25,579 nucleotides of DNA from a virus, in the IMG/VR virus record IMGVR_UViG_3300037054_000361, positions 1 to 25,579 of that record, one strand, 5' to 3'. The notes under the pieces were generated by a model. The model had not been told where the DNA came from, searched no databases, and was given only the letters and a program-made list of their open reading frames with translations. Shown here piece by piece: positions 1-6,478 of the stretch. Position numbers and translations under genes: made by a program. How positions within the stretch are numbered: the stretch's first letter is position 1; each line of letters starts with the position of its first letter.

Positions 1-81
1 ATGCTCGAAAAGACGCACGGAGTTCCGGCCAGAACGGACGCAGCGCCCCTCAATGATCGCAAACCAATTGCACGTGGCCCC

Positions 82-708
82 ATGAAAGACAGAGACGTGC
101 GCGACGCGCTTTGGGCAAGGCTTGCCGCTGAGTACCAGGGCGACACCGAGACGCTGCTCTTACATGAGTTGGGGCTTCGCGGTGGCGTTAGCAGGATAGA
201 CTTGGCGGTAGTTAACGGATCGATCCACGGCTTTGAGATTAAGAGCGAGTGCGACACGCTAGAGCGCCTACCGTTTCAAGTCGCCGTATATAGTCAGGTC
301 TTCAACCTTGTCACGATTGTCGTCGCCGGGCGACACTGGACGAAGGCGCTGTCTATTATTCCTGAATGGTGGGGAGTGATGGTCGCAACGCCCGAGGGCG
401 CAACGGTATCGTTTGAACAGAAGCGTCTGCCAAGACAGAACCCTCAGCGAGACCACGGGGCGCTCTTGGAATTGCTTTGGCGCGAAGAATGTCTGGCGAT
501 GCTTCAAAGTGTTTCTGCGAGCGACGGCGTAAGAGGCGCTACCAAGCCGATGCTGCGCGACAAGATTGTCGCGCTATTCAGTTGTGACCAAATCGATGAT
601 CATGTGCTGAGGAGTCTGAAGGCGCGGGAGCGATGGAGAGACCTTGGCTCTCCAGGCACCCCGTCAGTTGGGCCGTTTAGAAAAGGCCGAGGCGCTACGG
701 GGCGATAG
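82..708 (+). CDS. sce7726 family protein, nuclease-like
   Basis: I recognise this as an sce7726-family protein of unknown function. The frame is open from base 1, but the family usually begins with an MKD-type start, so ATG 82 (208 aa) is preferred; an N-terminal extension to base 1 is possible. Counting from ATG 82, E29, D40 (in RIDLAVV) and E52-I-K54 (in HGFEIKSE) give the spacing of a PD-(D/E)xK nuclease core. A DTLERLPFQ stretch and an IPEWWGVM stretch are family hallmarks. The C-terminal half is helical and charged. The stop codon overlaps the 3' end of the facing beta-family gene by 14 bp. From memory, sce7726 and sce7725/beta-family genes often sit side by side, which suggests a functional pair. 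The family call is firm; nuclease activity is inferred from residue spacing only. Confidence 0.85.
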   Translation: MKDRDVRDALWARLAAEYQGDTETLLLHELGLRGGVSRIDLAVVNGSIHGFEIKSECDTLERLPFQVAVYSQVFNLVTIVVAGRHWTKALSIIPEWWGVMVATPEGATVSFEQKRLPRQNPQRDHGALLELLWREECLAMLQSVSASDGVRGATKPMLRDKIVALFSCDQIDDHVLRSLKARERWRDLGSPGTPSVGPFRKGRGATGR

Positions 709-1774
709 CGGCGACCGCATTTGCCACGAACGTCATGTGTTGATTTGCTCCAACAAAACGCCATGTCGTCGGGTTCCCCGTTCCGCCGCGCCCTGCTGCG
801 CAATCGGAGATGAAGTTATCGCCCGCGCAGTAACCGGCCCCGTGATAGCGAGCGTCACTGATGCAGGCACGACTGAGCGTCCGGTATTGGTTGAACCCGC
901 CGGCGCCCGGAGTGTGAAGTCCCCGGCCTCGAAAAACCAGCCACTCTCCCGCAGTTGTATAACGGATTCCGGCAGACGTTCTGGGGAAAGGCGGAAGCTC
1001 GGTTGGGATTGGGTGCTGGATCGTGTAGTCCCCGAATGCAGGCTTCCTATTCAGGCCCTGCCTCTGAAGGACTTGCTGCCAAAGGTTCCACTCACGTTGT
1101 TCTATCGGAGTTATTCCCTGTGCGAACCCCGTCAAATTCTCGGGAAAGCTGCCACCCAGAACTGTCATGCTGCGCCATGCGCCGACGGCCGCGATGTCGT
1201 TGAGTGCGCGCGGTAAGAACGCCACGGAAAGTGCCACCGAGTTCTGCGCGAGGAAGCCTAGGTCCACGACGATGTCAAGGTCAGCGGGACTCAATCCCAG
1301 CGTCTGCATCAGGGCCCGCACAATCTGAACGTCGCCAATGTCCTCGGGTCCTAGGCGAAGAGCGACCCCGTGCCCGTGCGCCCCGTGCACAGCAATGCAT
1401 GCGGCGTTATAGTCCGGATCTCGGTCCGGCGAAGTAACTGGAATCAGGTTGGTTTTCTTGCTTGCCGTCTCGTTGCAGACCCAGAGAAGGGGGTGTTCTC
1501 CCGAGGCCATGCGCGCCGTGGGGTCGATCTGTCCGGCGTCAATCATGCACGCTGTGCCCATGGCTGCGTCGGATATTCTCTTCGGCAGAGTTGCCAGTGG
1601 CACGTTTGCTGTCTGCTGAGCGTCATTGGCATCGTAGTCATCCGGCAGTGGTTGCACTTCAAATAACGGCGTGATTGACGCCCTGATTGTCGGCGACAAC
1701 TCCCGTAACGCCTGGAACTCACCCTGCTTGCAACGGAGCGACGGTACGTAGTGACGATGATCGAACGCTGGCAC
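695..1774 (-). CDS. Beta family protein (T4 beta-protein-like, sce7725-type)
   Basis: A 359-aa protein that matches the beta family (Pfam T4 beta protein) along its length. It has the N-terminal block FDHRHYVPSLRCKQGEF, then SPTIRASITPLFEV, a central LDIVVDLGF, TVLGGSFPE, FGDYTIQHP, and a C-terminal DCAAG...TGNPTTWR block. The GTG start at 1774 is chosen because it places the family N-terminus at residue 2 and has an AGAGGTGG Shine-Dalgarno about 7 bases upstream; the frame runs further up to 2008, but that stretch is not family-like. Its 3' end overlaps the 3' end of the sce7726 gene. The biochemical role is unknown. I infer that the two proteins act together, possibly in phage conflict, from memory of their frequent co-occurrence. 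Confidence 0.85.
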   Translation of the reverse strand: MPAFDHRHYVPSLRCKQGEFQALRELSPTIRASITPLFEVQPLPDDYDANDAQQTANVPLATLPKRISDAAMGTACMIDAGQIDPTARMASGEHPLLWVCNETASKKTNLIPVTSPDRDPDYNAACIAVHGAHGHGVALRLGPEDIGDVQIVRALMQTLGLSPADLDIVVDLGFLAQNSVALSVAFLPRALNDIAAVGAWRSMTVLGGSFPENLTGFAQGITPIEQREWNLWQQVLQRQGLNRKPAFGDYTIQHPIPTELPPFPRTSAGIRYTTAGEWLVFRGRGLHTPGAGGFNQYRTLSRACISDARYHGAGYCAGDNFISDCAAGRGGTGNPTTWRFVGANQHMTFVANAVAAIAP

Positions 1775-1787
1775 GTTATTTCCACCT

Positions 1788-1804
1788 CTTGGGGCCGCCC
1801 CAAG
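1788..1804 (-). promoter_or_regulatory. Leader hairpin abutting the RBS of the beta-family gene
   Basis: CTTGGGG and CCCCAAG form a perfect 7-bp stem with a 3-base loop. On the minus strand the stem ends right at the AGGTGG ribosome-binding sequence, 13 bases before the GTG start of the beta-family gene. A hairpin in this place could tune translation initiation. Regulation is inferred from position only. Confidence 0.4.
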
Positions 1805-1967
1805 TACGAGCGTGGGCGCTAAGCCATAGCAGCTCCCCGCAGACGGCCCATGGCCTGAGGGATCGTAGACGAACGCCGAACCCGACGCCCGGAGTCGGCC
1901 GGTATGTGGCCTACCTTTATGGACCAATCTCGCGATTTCCCCGGACCTCGTTGCATTTTCCCGTGAG

Positions 1968-2200
1968 TTAGGACCGCATATGGTACGTGACGGAATGGTC
2001 GGTCGCATCGACCGAATACGTGCCGAAATACGATTCGGTCATATAGATGGGCGCGGCGTCCTCCGCGGCGGTTGCTCGCCGCGAATTTCGGCCGGTCGGC
2101 GCCGATGATCTGCGACGAGAACTGTGCGGACGTCGAGCGCGGAACGCGCTCCGTCTCGGTTGAAGTCGCACGGCGGATCGCCGCAGCGCTCGATGCGAAG
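1968..2200 (-). pseudogene. Lipocalin-like domain gene remnant, frameshifted
   Basis: Two minus-strand frames each carry part of what looks like a lipocalin-like (Lipocalin_5-type) domain. One frame reads FSSQIIGADRPKFAASNR (about 2117-2064). The adjoining frame continues with AEDAAPIYMTESYFGTYSV and DATDHSVTYH down to a stop at 1968. Joined across a shift near 2060-2070, they resemble the family's DRPKF...SYFGTYSVD...VTHH order. The C-terminal part is missing, and the upstream part breaks into other frames. I read it as a decaying housekeeping-type gene, perhaps broken by element insertion. The family call is from memory of the motif order, and the upstream limit is approximate. Confidence 0.45.
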
Positions 2201-2357
2201 TTGCAGTCGATCCTCGACGCCATCGAACGTGGAAGATAGAGCTCGGCCTAGGGCAATCCGTTCGCCATTCTGCGGCCCTCCGACACAAATCGCCCGTGCG
2301 CTTAGGCAGAGCAATTTGAATCGGTCGCCGAAAGTAGGATAGCCACCAGAGGTTCGG

Positions 2358-2373
2358 GTGCAAAACGGGTGCA
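2358..2373 (+). repeat. Direct repeat copy 1, GTGCAAAACGGGTGCA
   Basis: This 16-base sequence recurs exactly at 2552-2567, 194 bases further on and in the same orientation. Each copy has TGCA at both ends. The two copies bracket the tRNA 3'-end fragment (2481-2503). Sequences of this kind often occur next to tyrosine integrase genes and attachment sites, so arm-type integrase binding sites are a reasonable guess. Confidence 0.6.
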
Positions 2374-2480
2374 GTCCGAGGCATCCAACTACAACCTTCG
2401 GCGACCCACGGTATCCTCGAAACCCGTATTTTTCTTCGTCAGTGACCTCTAGCCACCGCGCCAAACCGCTTCAGGGCTGA

Positions 2481-2503
2481 TTCGATTCCCGTTGGCGCTA
2501 CCA
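2481..2503 (+). other. tRNA 3'-end fragment, candidate att core
   Basis: The 23 bases read as T-loop TTCGATT, T-stem 3' strand CCCGT, acceptor 3' strand TGGCGCT, discriminator A and CCA: the last third of a tRNA gene. The five bases before the T-loop (GCTGA) cannot pair with CCCGT, and no matching acceptor 5' strand (AGCGCCA) lies in the preceding 100 bases, so this is not an intact tRNA. Integrases commonly use tRNA 3' ends as attachment cores and leave just such a copy at one element end. An intrinsic terminator follows directly, as after many real tRNA genes. The second att copy is not in the window. Confidence 0.6.
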
Positions 2504-2504
2504 T

Positions 2505-2535
2505 GAAAACCCTGATTTCACCGGGGTTTTTCTTT
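2505..2535 (+). terminator. Rho-independent terminator after the tRNA fragment
   Basis: AAAACCC pairs with GGGTTTT across a loop of about 10 bases, and the descending arm runs into a T-rich tract (GGGGTTTTTCTTT). It starts two bases after the CCA end, the usual place for a tRNA terminator. Confidence 0.6.
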
Positions 2536-2551
2536 GCCGAAGGTACGGCGA

Positions 2552-2567
2552 GTGCAAAACGGGTGCA
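2552..2567 (+). repeat. Direct repeat copy 2, GTGCAAAACGGGTGCA
   Basis: Exact second copy of the 16-base repeat at 2358-2373, about 50 bases after the tRNA fragment. It is followed by an AT-rich tract (TCTTTTATTTTT), which would suit a site that is bent or melted during recombination. Confidence 0.6.
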
Positions 2568-2697
2568 ATCTTTTATTTTTGGGGTCGGACGCCAGGCGGC
2601 GCCTTGAAAGTGGCACCGCGGCCGGGCAGCCGTTGAACCGCTCGTGAACGAAGTAAATAACGGGCGGTGCCGCAGCCCAGTTCTGCGAGGTTTGTCA

Positions 2698-3108
2698 GTG
2701 ATCTATTGGTTCCAATGCCGGGAGGGTCACACTGAGCCGTTGGGCGACCGTGGATGCCCCGGCGAGATCCCGAAAACAACCCAGTGCGCCGCGATCCTTG
2801 GTTCCAGACGGGCATGCCGCGCGCCAGTTGCGCTTTCGGACCGCCCGAGCCTGCTATCGTACGATCGCTTCTTAGATGTCGTTCGCTCTCAATTGAGGGC
2901 CGACTACGCTGGCGAGGTTCTGAGTGAGGTAGTCGAATCTGTTATTCATTATGACGACCGACTCACTGCGGCTGTCAGCATCGAATCATGGGACACGCGC
3001 ATGGTCCAGATGTGGCACGCTCCTTTTCCTCTTACCGAGGACGGCGCGACTCGTGCCGCCGCGGTTATTCGCAATCATGTCGCGGTGAAACCGGAGCAAG
3101 CGCAATAA
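2698..3108 (+). CDS. Hypothetical protein with Cys/His-rich N-terminus
   Basis: A 136-aa protein that I do not recognise. The GTG start at 2698 is chosen because GCGAGG lies about 8 bases upstream; the frame is open from 2644, but the extra residues look non-coding. Residues 6-40 contain C7-x3-H11 followed by three more cysteines, including a CRAPV motif near the end of the cluster, which suggests a zinc-binding ribbon. The rest (about residues 50-136) is a compact alpha/beta-like domain with no motif I know. It is the first gene right of the candidate attachment site and converges on the 3125-3343 gene with a 16-base gap. No role can be assigned. Confidence 0.6.
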   Translation: MIYWFQCREGHTEPLGDRGCPGEIPKTTQCAAILGSRRACRAPVALSDRPSLLSYDRFLDVVRSQLRADYAGEVLSEVVESVIHYDDRLTAAVSIESWDTRMVQMWHAPFPLTEDGATRAAAVIRNHVAVKPEQAQ

Positions 3109-3124
3109 TTTGTCGCCGAACGGC

Positions 3125-3343
3125 CTACGACATGTGGCGCTTCTGCAACCCTGAGGCTATGCGCTTCATTAGGCTTCCGTCGCCCTTGGTCAATTTGAGC
3201 AAGATGTCCAAGACGCTTTGCTGGGTGGCGCGGTAGCCTTGATCTTTCAGATCCTGAACGAGGTGTTCAAGCGTCGACTTGCCCAGAGGTGTTAGATTCG
3301 GGCCAGACGCGACGTAGACTTGATCCAGCTTGGGCTTCGGCAT
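3125..3343 (-). CDS. Small hypothetical protein (72 aa)
   Basis: The protein begins MPKPKLDQVYVASGPNL and continues with a helical, Lys/Gln-rich region that ends RIASGLQKRHMS. The start at 3343 is the most protein-like. An ATG six codons upstream (3361) is also possible, and neither has a clear ribosome-binding site. The central LGKSTLEHLVQDLKDQGYRA segment followed by a second helix could be a small helical DNA- or protein-binding fold, but I see no diagnostic motif. It is divergent from the Panacea gene at 3676, with about 330 bases between. Confidence 0.5.
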   Translation of the reverse strand: MPKPKLDQVYVASGPNLTPLGKSTLEHLVQDLKDQGYRATQQSVLDILLKLTKGDGSLMKRIASGLQKRHMS

Positions 3344-3675
3344 GGGGCGGAAGCATATCACAATTTCCGAGAAACCGGAATCCAGGGGAACCGGAAAATT
3401 CAGAAAGCGCAGAATCGGAAAACCGATATTGCCATTTCCGGAGAATCGTGATACCCTTGCAGGTGTCCCCTTCTCGTGTGCGCCGAACCACGGAATCCGG
3501 CCTTGCGGCCCAACCGACTAGGAGCGCCGCGGTCTTGGTTGAAACCGCCCGACGTGGTCCGCTGTAGGGGATTGCGAGCGCGGTCGACGTGCTCGCCTAA
3601 CTGGCGGCCTAGTCTTACGTTTCCTTTTTCATCCAATTGGGAATCACTCAACACCAGAACGATGGTAGCAACAAG
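3344..3675. other. Gene-free divergent intergenic stretch
   Basis: About 330 bases between the divergent genes at 3343 (-) and 3676 (+). I see no convincing gene. The first third is purine-rich with several CCGGAA/CGGAAA motifs, two of which (CGGAAA...TTTCCG, near 3415-3440) could pair as a short stem. It probably holds the promoters of both flanking genes, but I cannot place them. Confidence 0.4.
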
Positions 3676-4116
3676 ATGGCATCCGCAAACGACGTAGCAG
3701 CGTACTTGCTCGCGAGAGCCGGCGGGGCATTGGAGCAGATGAAGCTCCAAAAACTGCTCTACTACTGTCAAGTTTGGCACCAGGCGAATTACCGTCGTCC
3801 GCTATTCCCCGATCGAATCGAGGCGTGGGCCAATGGACCCGTCTTGCCCGAGTTCTGGGAGCAGCATCGCAATGAATTCATCGTTCGTAAGGTTGCTAGC
3901 AGCGTGGCGCTGACAGCTTTTGATCAGGCTCTCGTTGACGCCGTTTTGATGAGATACGACCAATACACTGGTGTGCAGCTAAGTCAACTTACACACAAAG
4001 AGACACCTTGGATCGAAGCGCGTGGAAATCTTCCGCCGGCGGCTCCGTGTAATACCGCGATTAACATCGAGCGAGCTGGCGAGTACTATCGCGCGAGAAC
4101 TGCTAGCCCGAGCTAG
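3676..4116 (+). CDS. Panacea (SocA/DUF4065) domain protein, antitoxin-like
   Basis: A 146-aa protein with the Panacea domain across nearly its whole length: ANDVAAYLL at the N-terminus, the hallmark MKLQKLLYYCQVWHQA, then RIEAWANGPVLPEFW, and a C-terminal SQLTHKETPWIEARG. Panacea proteins (SocA-type) typically serve as antitoxins to many unrelated toxins, sometimes as proteolytic adaptors. The ATG at 3676 starts the domain; an in-frame ATG at 3637 would add 13 unlikely residues. No co-directional partner of a known toxin family lies next to it, which is odd. The neighbours are a convergent membrane-protein operon whose last gene overlaps its 3' end by 4 bases and a divergent 72-aa gene. The family call is firm; the partner is unknown. 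Confidence 0.85.
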   Translation: MASANDVAAYLLARAGGALEQMKLQKLLYYCQVWHQANYRRPLFPDRIEAWANGPVLPEFWEQHRNEFIVRKVASSVALTAFDQALVDAVLMRYDQYTGVQLSQLTHKETPWIEARGNLPPAAPCNTAINIERAGEYYRARTASPS

Positions 4117-4415
4117 TGCGGCCGGGGACTTGGCGTCGCCAGAACCCTAACGCAGTCGCGGATCTGTTCATCAATTTCGTTTTGTTTTAACGATCTTGTA
4201 GCCTTGTGAGCCGCTGCCGCCACGCAGCGGATGGCTGCTTCCCTGCGGTTTGTCGTGTCTTCTGCACTGGAAAAGTACTCTTTGTCTTGGTCTATCTCGA
4301 CCTTCACCCTGTAGCCCATTGTCACGAACACGAGCAATACGACGCCGATAGATATGAATAGGAACCTTTTCGGCGGGATCAAATCGGCGAGCTTCCATTT
4401 GCTCGTTCTATTCAT
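4113..4415 (-). CDS. Small single-pass membrane protein
   Basis: A 100-aa protein with a basic N-terminus, one hydrophobic segment at about residues 17-35 (RFLFISIGVVLLVFVTMGY) and a charged C-terminal part, probably periplasmic or extracellular, with two cysteines. The ATG at 4415 overlaps the TGA of the upstream gene (ATGA), so the two are translationally coupled. Its last codons overlap the 3' end of the Panacea gene on the other strand by 4 bases. I do not recognise the family. It is the third gene of a minus-strand operon (5453 to 4113). Confidence 0.65.
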   Translation of the reverse strand: MNRTSKWKLADLIPPKRFLFISIGVVLLVFVTMGYRVKVEIDQDKEYFSSAEDTTNRREAAIRCVAAAAHKATRSLKQNEIDEQIRDCVRVLATPSPRPH

Positions 4416-5203
4416 GGTAAGTCAACTCGCTGATCCATAGGCGGAATCGGCGGGGGCTTAGTATTCTCAGCTTTGGCTTCGGTCTCGATGCCAAATCGCG
4501 GCTCTCGCGCGTTTAACTCAATGTCACTCGCAAATGCATTTCCCGTACGGTTGATAGCCTGACCCTTCCAGGCGAATTGGACTCTTGCCAGCGCGGTAGA
4601 AATCCACAGCCGCAGGAGCACATTCTCATTCGCGGGGATGCTGCCTATATCAATTCGTAGGGGGTGCACATCCCCATTTGGTGAGGTGCTTTCAATCTCT
4701 AAGGTGCCATTGATGAGTGCTGATCGTCCTACGCATGAGCAGTCAAACTCGATGGGCTTGTAAGCAGTCTTGGTAAACCCGTTTGGTTTCTCCATTTCAA
4801 AGCCTTGCGCGATTGTTCTGATGTAGCGGTGTTCTTCGCGGTAGACTCTGTGCTCTGGGGCAATCGCCCGACGGTCGGCCGCCCTTGGCTTCTGAGCCCT
4901 TTCCATCGGCACAAAGCATCTATTAATCGACAAGATAACTTCGCTTTCCATCGCCAGAGTCTGGCTTGCAAAACGGATGGCTCTGTAAGCCGCGAGAAAA
5001 GCGCATACGGTGATTACGCAAAGTAGGTACGTCGAGATCGCGAGCGAACAAACCGGGTCGCCATACATGCACCTAGCAAGGTGAAACCCGACCTGATTCC
5101 AGTAGACCGCGCCGGGTATGACCACGGCGAGGAACAGCGCAACAAAGGCCAGAGCCCAATGCCGCGTCTTGAGTTCGTCGCGGTCGTCGCCGCTACTCGA
5201 CAA
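4412..5203 (-). CDS. Two-pass membrane protein with soluble C-terminal domain
   Basis: A 263-aa protein with hydrophobic segments at about residues 16-34 (WALAFVALFLAVVIPGAVY) and 54-74 (LAISTYLLCVITVCAFLAAYRA), then a soluble region of about 180 residues rich in beta-type sequence and ending in a proline-rich tail (TKPPPIPPMDQR). The start is a TTG at 5203 that overlaps the end of the upstream 86-aa gene by 11 bases; no better start is visible. From memory, many phage and plasmid proteins of unknown function share this shape (two membrane helices plus a beta domain), but I cannot name a family. It lies in an operon with the 86-aa and 100-aa genes and next to an antitoxin-like Panacea gene, so a toxin or effector role is possible but unsupported. 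Confidence 0.65.
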   Translation of the reverse strand: MSSSGDDRDELKTRHWALAFVALFLAVVIPGAVYWNQVGFHLARCMYGDPVCSLAISTYLLCVITVCAFLAAYRAIRFASQTLAMESEVILSINRCFVPMERAQKPRAADRRAIAPEHRVYREEHRYIRTIAQGFEMEKPNGFTKTAYKPIEFDCSCVGRSALINGTLEIESTSPNGDVHPLRIDIGSIPANENVLLRLWISTALARVQFAWKGQAINRTGNAFASDIELNAREPRFGIETEAKAENTKPPPIPPMDQRVDLP

Positions 5204-5453
5204 TAACGCCCATTACGCTCTTGGCCTTCTCCGCTATTCGTTCATTCGGCGCTGTAAGCAACAATTCGTAGACCGACTTTGCGAGCGCTTCAGCGTCCCG
5301 TTGTTGAGTCAAGGCTCGGTCTCGAATACGAAACTTTAGCATCAGACGACCGTCGGGGGTCGTTATTTCGTCGACGTACTGCAAGCCCAATTCGAGGATG
5401 AGCTCGTCGATCTCGTCTGCCAGTGCCACCGGTGGGACCTCCACAGTTGCCAT
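5193..5453 (-). CDS. Small hypothetical protein, first gene of membrane operon
   Basis: An 86-aa acidic protein with the shape of a small alpha/beta fold (ALADEIDELILELGLQYVDE, then LMLKFRIRDRALTQQ and a helical C-terminus). ATG 5453 is well supported by an AAGGGGGA Shine-Dalgarno 5 bases upstream. It overlaps the next gene by 11 bases, which implies a shared transcript. I do not recognise it. It could be a soluble partner or regulator of the two membrane proteins downstream. Confidence 0.65.
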   Translation of the reverse strand: MATVEVPPVALADEIDELILELGLQYVDEITTPDGRLMLKFRIRDRALTQQRDAEALAKSVYELLLTAPNERIAEKAKSVMGVIVE

Positions 5454-5533
5454 GTGTCCCCCTTTACTTCAAAACGCGCGGTCGTAAAACCGCCAGGCTC
5501 AAATAGGCTCCGCGCTTGCCGCCTTCTCGGCGA

Positions 5534-5749
5534 TCAACCGCGAACCGGTCGGATCTGGGCGCCCTTATACTCGGACGAGGCGAACGAGATACCGCCTCCG
5601 ATCGAAACAACGCAGGTTGTGCCCTCTTTAACGGCCTTGGTCAAGCCTGCCACCGCGGCCTGAGCGTCAGCCTCGCTCGAATATCTCTCGGCCAGCGGGT
5701 CCTTCGTGTCTTTCAGAAAGACCATTAACAGATGGGCGCCATCAGACAT
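5534..5749 (-). CDS. Small hypothetical protein (71 aa)
   Basis: The protein runs from MSDGAHLLMVFLKDT to EYKGAQIRPVRG. The ATG at 5749 has an AAAGAAG Shine-Dalgarno about 6 bases upstream and is preferred over an in-frame ATG 25 codons earlier. The sequence alternates beta strands and one helix (AQAAVAGLTKAVKEG), ending with a glycine-rich VSIGGGISFAS hairpin, so a small beta-rich fold is likely. It is a separate unit 80 bases upstream of the membrane operon on the same strand. The family is unknown. Confidence 0.55.
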   Translation of the reverse strand: MSDGAHLLMVFLKDTKDPLAERYSSEADAQAAVAGLTKAVKEGTTCVVSIGGGISFASSEYKGAQIRPVRG

Positions 5750-5900
5750 ATAGTCTTCTTTGGCTACGTGCCGCAGCACGCCTGCGAATTCGGAACGGCT
5801 CCAGATAGCTCTTTTAGTCCCCACGTCGCCCTAGCGCAAGCTGCTAAGCTGGAGACCATTAGGCGCAGATCACGGGCTGCTTCGTCGGCTCAATTGGCCG

Positions 5901-5909
5901 TGGTATGCT
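5901..5909 (+). promoter_or_regulatory. Candidate extended -10 promoter for the micro-protein cluster
   Basis: TGGTATGCT fits an extended -10 element (TGnTATxxT). A weak TTCGTC lies 17 bases upstream at the -35 position. A purine-rich GAGGAGGG follows shortly after the expected start point and precedes ATG 5940. Confidence 0.3.
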
Positions 5910-5939
5910 TCGACGAAAGAGGAGGGTCAATCCACAGCC

Positions 5940-6080
5940 ATGACGATGGAACATTGTCTAAACAAGAACTGCTCCTGGAATACCGGACGCGCCGTCGCAG
6001 ACGGCGCTGACTCAAAGCACTATTGCCCCGATTGCCGGAAGCTCGCGGACCAGTTGTTGGAGAATCACGATGGCACGTAA
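5940..6080 (+). CDS. 46-aa zinc-ribbon-like micro-protein
   Basis: The protein begins MTMEHCLNKNCSWNTG and contains HYCPDCRKLADQLL. C6-x4-C11 and a second C-x2-C pair give a four-cysteine zinc-ribbon pattern, followed by a short amphipathic helix. A strong GAGGAGGG lies about 14 bases upstream of the first ATG; a second ATG two codons later is an alternative start. It overlaps the next micro-gene by 11 bases. Four metal-type cysteines in such a short frame, a good ribosome-binding site and overlap with a co-directional gene together argue that it is real. Confidence 0.55.
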   Translation: MTMEHCLNKNCSWNTGRAVADGADSKHYCPDCRKLADQLLENHDGT

Positions 6081-6210
6081 GAAGCCGATTCGGAAAGTCG
6101 CCGGCAAGGGAGTGATAATCGGAAATGACGGGGCGTCACAGATTGTGCCACTTGCTTTCGATTTGACCGGAGCGTATCGAAAGTCTGAAGACCACGAGGG
6201 TGAACTCTAG
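6070..6210 (+). CDS. 46-aa basic micro-protein
   Basis: The protein begins MARKKPIRKVAGKGVIIGND and ends with an acidic SEDHEGEL. The ATG lies inside the end of the zinc-ribbon micro-gene, and the TAG lies one base before the GTG of the DUF1883 gene, so it bridges the two and is likely translated by coupling. The lysine/arginine-rich N-terminus could bind nucleic acid. I know of no family. Confidence 0.5.
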   Translation: MARKKPIRKVAGKGVIIGNDGASQIVPLAFDLTGAYRKSEDHEGEL

Positions 6211-6211
6211 C

Positions 6212-6478
6212 GTGGACTTTATTCATCGTCGTGAACACCTGAGTGATGGCGATGTAGTGGTCGTTCAATGCTCGCATCAGTGCAACATCCGCCTGATGAC
6301 GGACTCTGATTTCAGATCCTATCGAAACCGCGAAGCGCATCACTACTACGGCGGTCGCTTTAAGCGATTTCCAGCTCGCATCGAAGTGCCTTCGACCGGA
6401 TACTGGAACGTCACGATCGATCTAGGTGGCGGAGTCGCGAATATTAGGTATTCGATCAAGTTTCTGCGCGTGCGCTGA
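6212..6478 (+). CDS. DUF1883 domain protein
   Basis: An 88-aa protein that matches DUF1883 throughout: FIHRREHLSDGDVVVVQC, then QCNIRLMTDSDFRSYR, HHYYGGRFKRFPARIEVP, and a C-terminal GYWNVTIDLGGGVANIRYSI. The fold is a small beta-sandwich of unknown function. GTG 6212 is chosen because GAGGGTGA lies about 9 bases upstream and the family starts near here; another in-frame GTG at 6200 overlaps the upstream gene. From memory, DUF1883 is sometimes joined to TIR-type domains, which hints at immunity or signalling, but here it stands alone behind two micro-proteins. Confidence 0.8.
   Translation: MDFIHRREHLSDGDVVVVQCSHQCNIRLMTDSDFRSYRNREAHHYYGGRFKRFPARIEVPSTGYWNVTIDLGGGVANIRYSIKFLRVR

Larger units (their letters stand above)
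2201..2697. other. Gene-free stretch with attachment-site features
   Basis: I see no convincing gene here. The stretch holds the two 16-bp direct repeats, the tRNA 3'-end fragment and the terminator listed separately. Open frames on both strands lack ribosome-binding sites and any recognisable sequence. The layout (repeat, core, terminator, repeat) is what an integration site of a tyrosine-recombinase element would look like. Confidence 0.6.

Noticed and set aside
2039-2464. 141-codon minus-strand frame over the lipocalin remnant and direct repeat
   Set aside because: No ribosome-binding site and no recognisable sequence; the neighbouring frames hold the lipocalin-like pieces instead.
2430-2503. 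Intact tRNA gene
   Set aside because: Only the T-loop, T-stem 3' strand and acceptor 3' end with CCA are present; no pairing T-stem 5' strand, anticodon arm or acceptor 5' strand can be found upstream.
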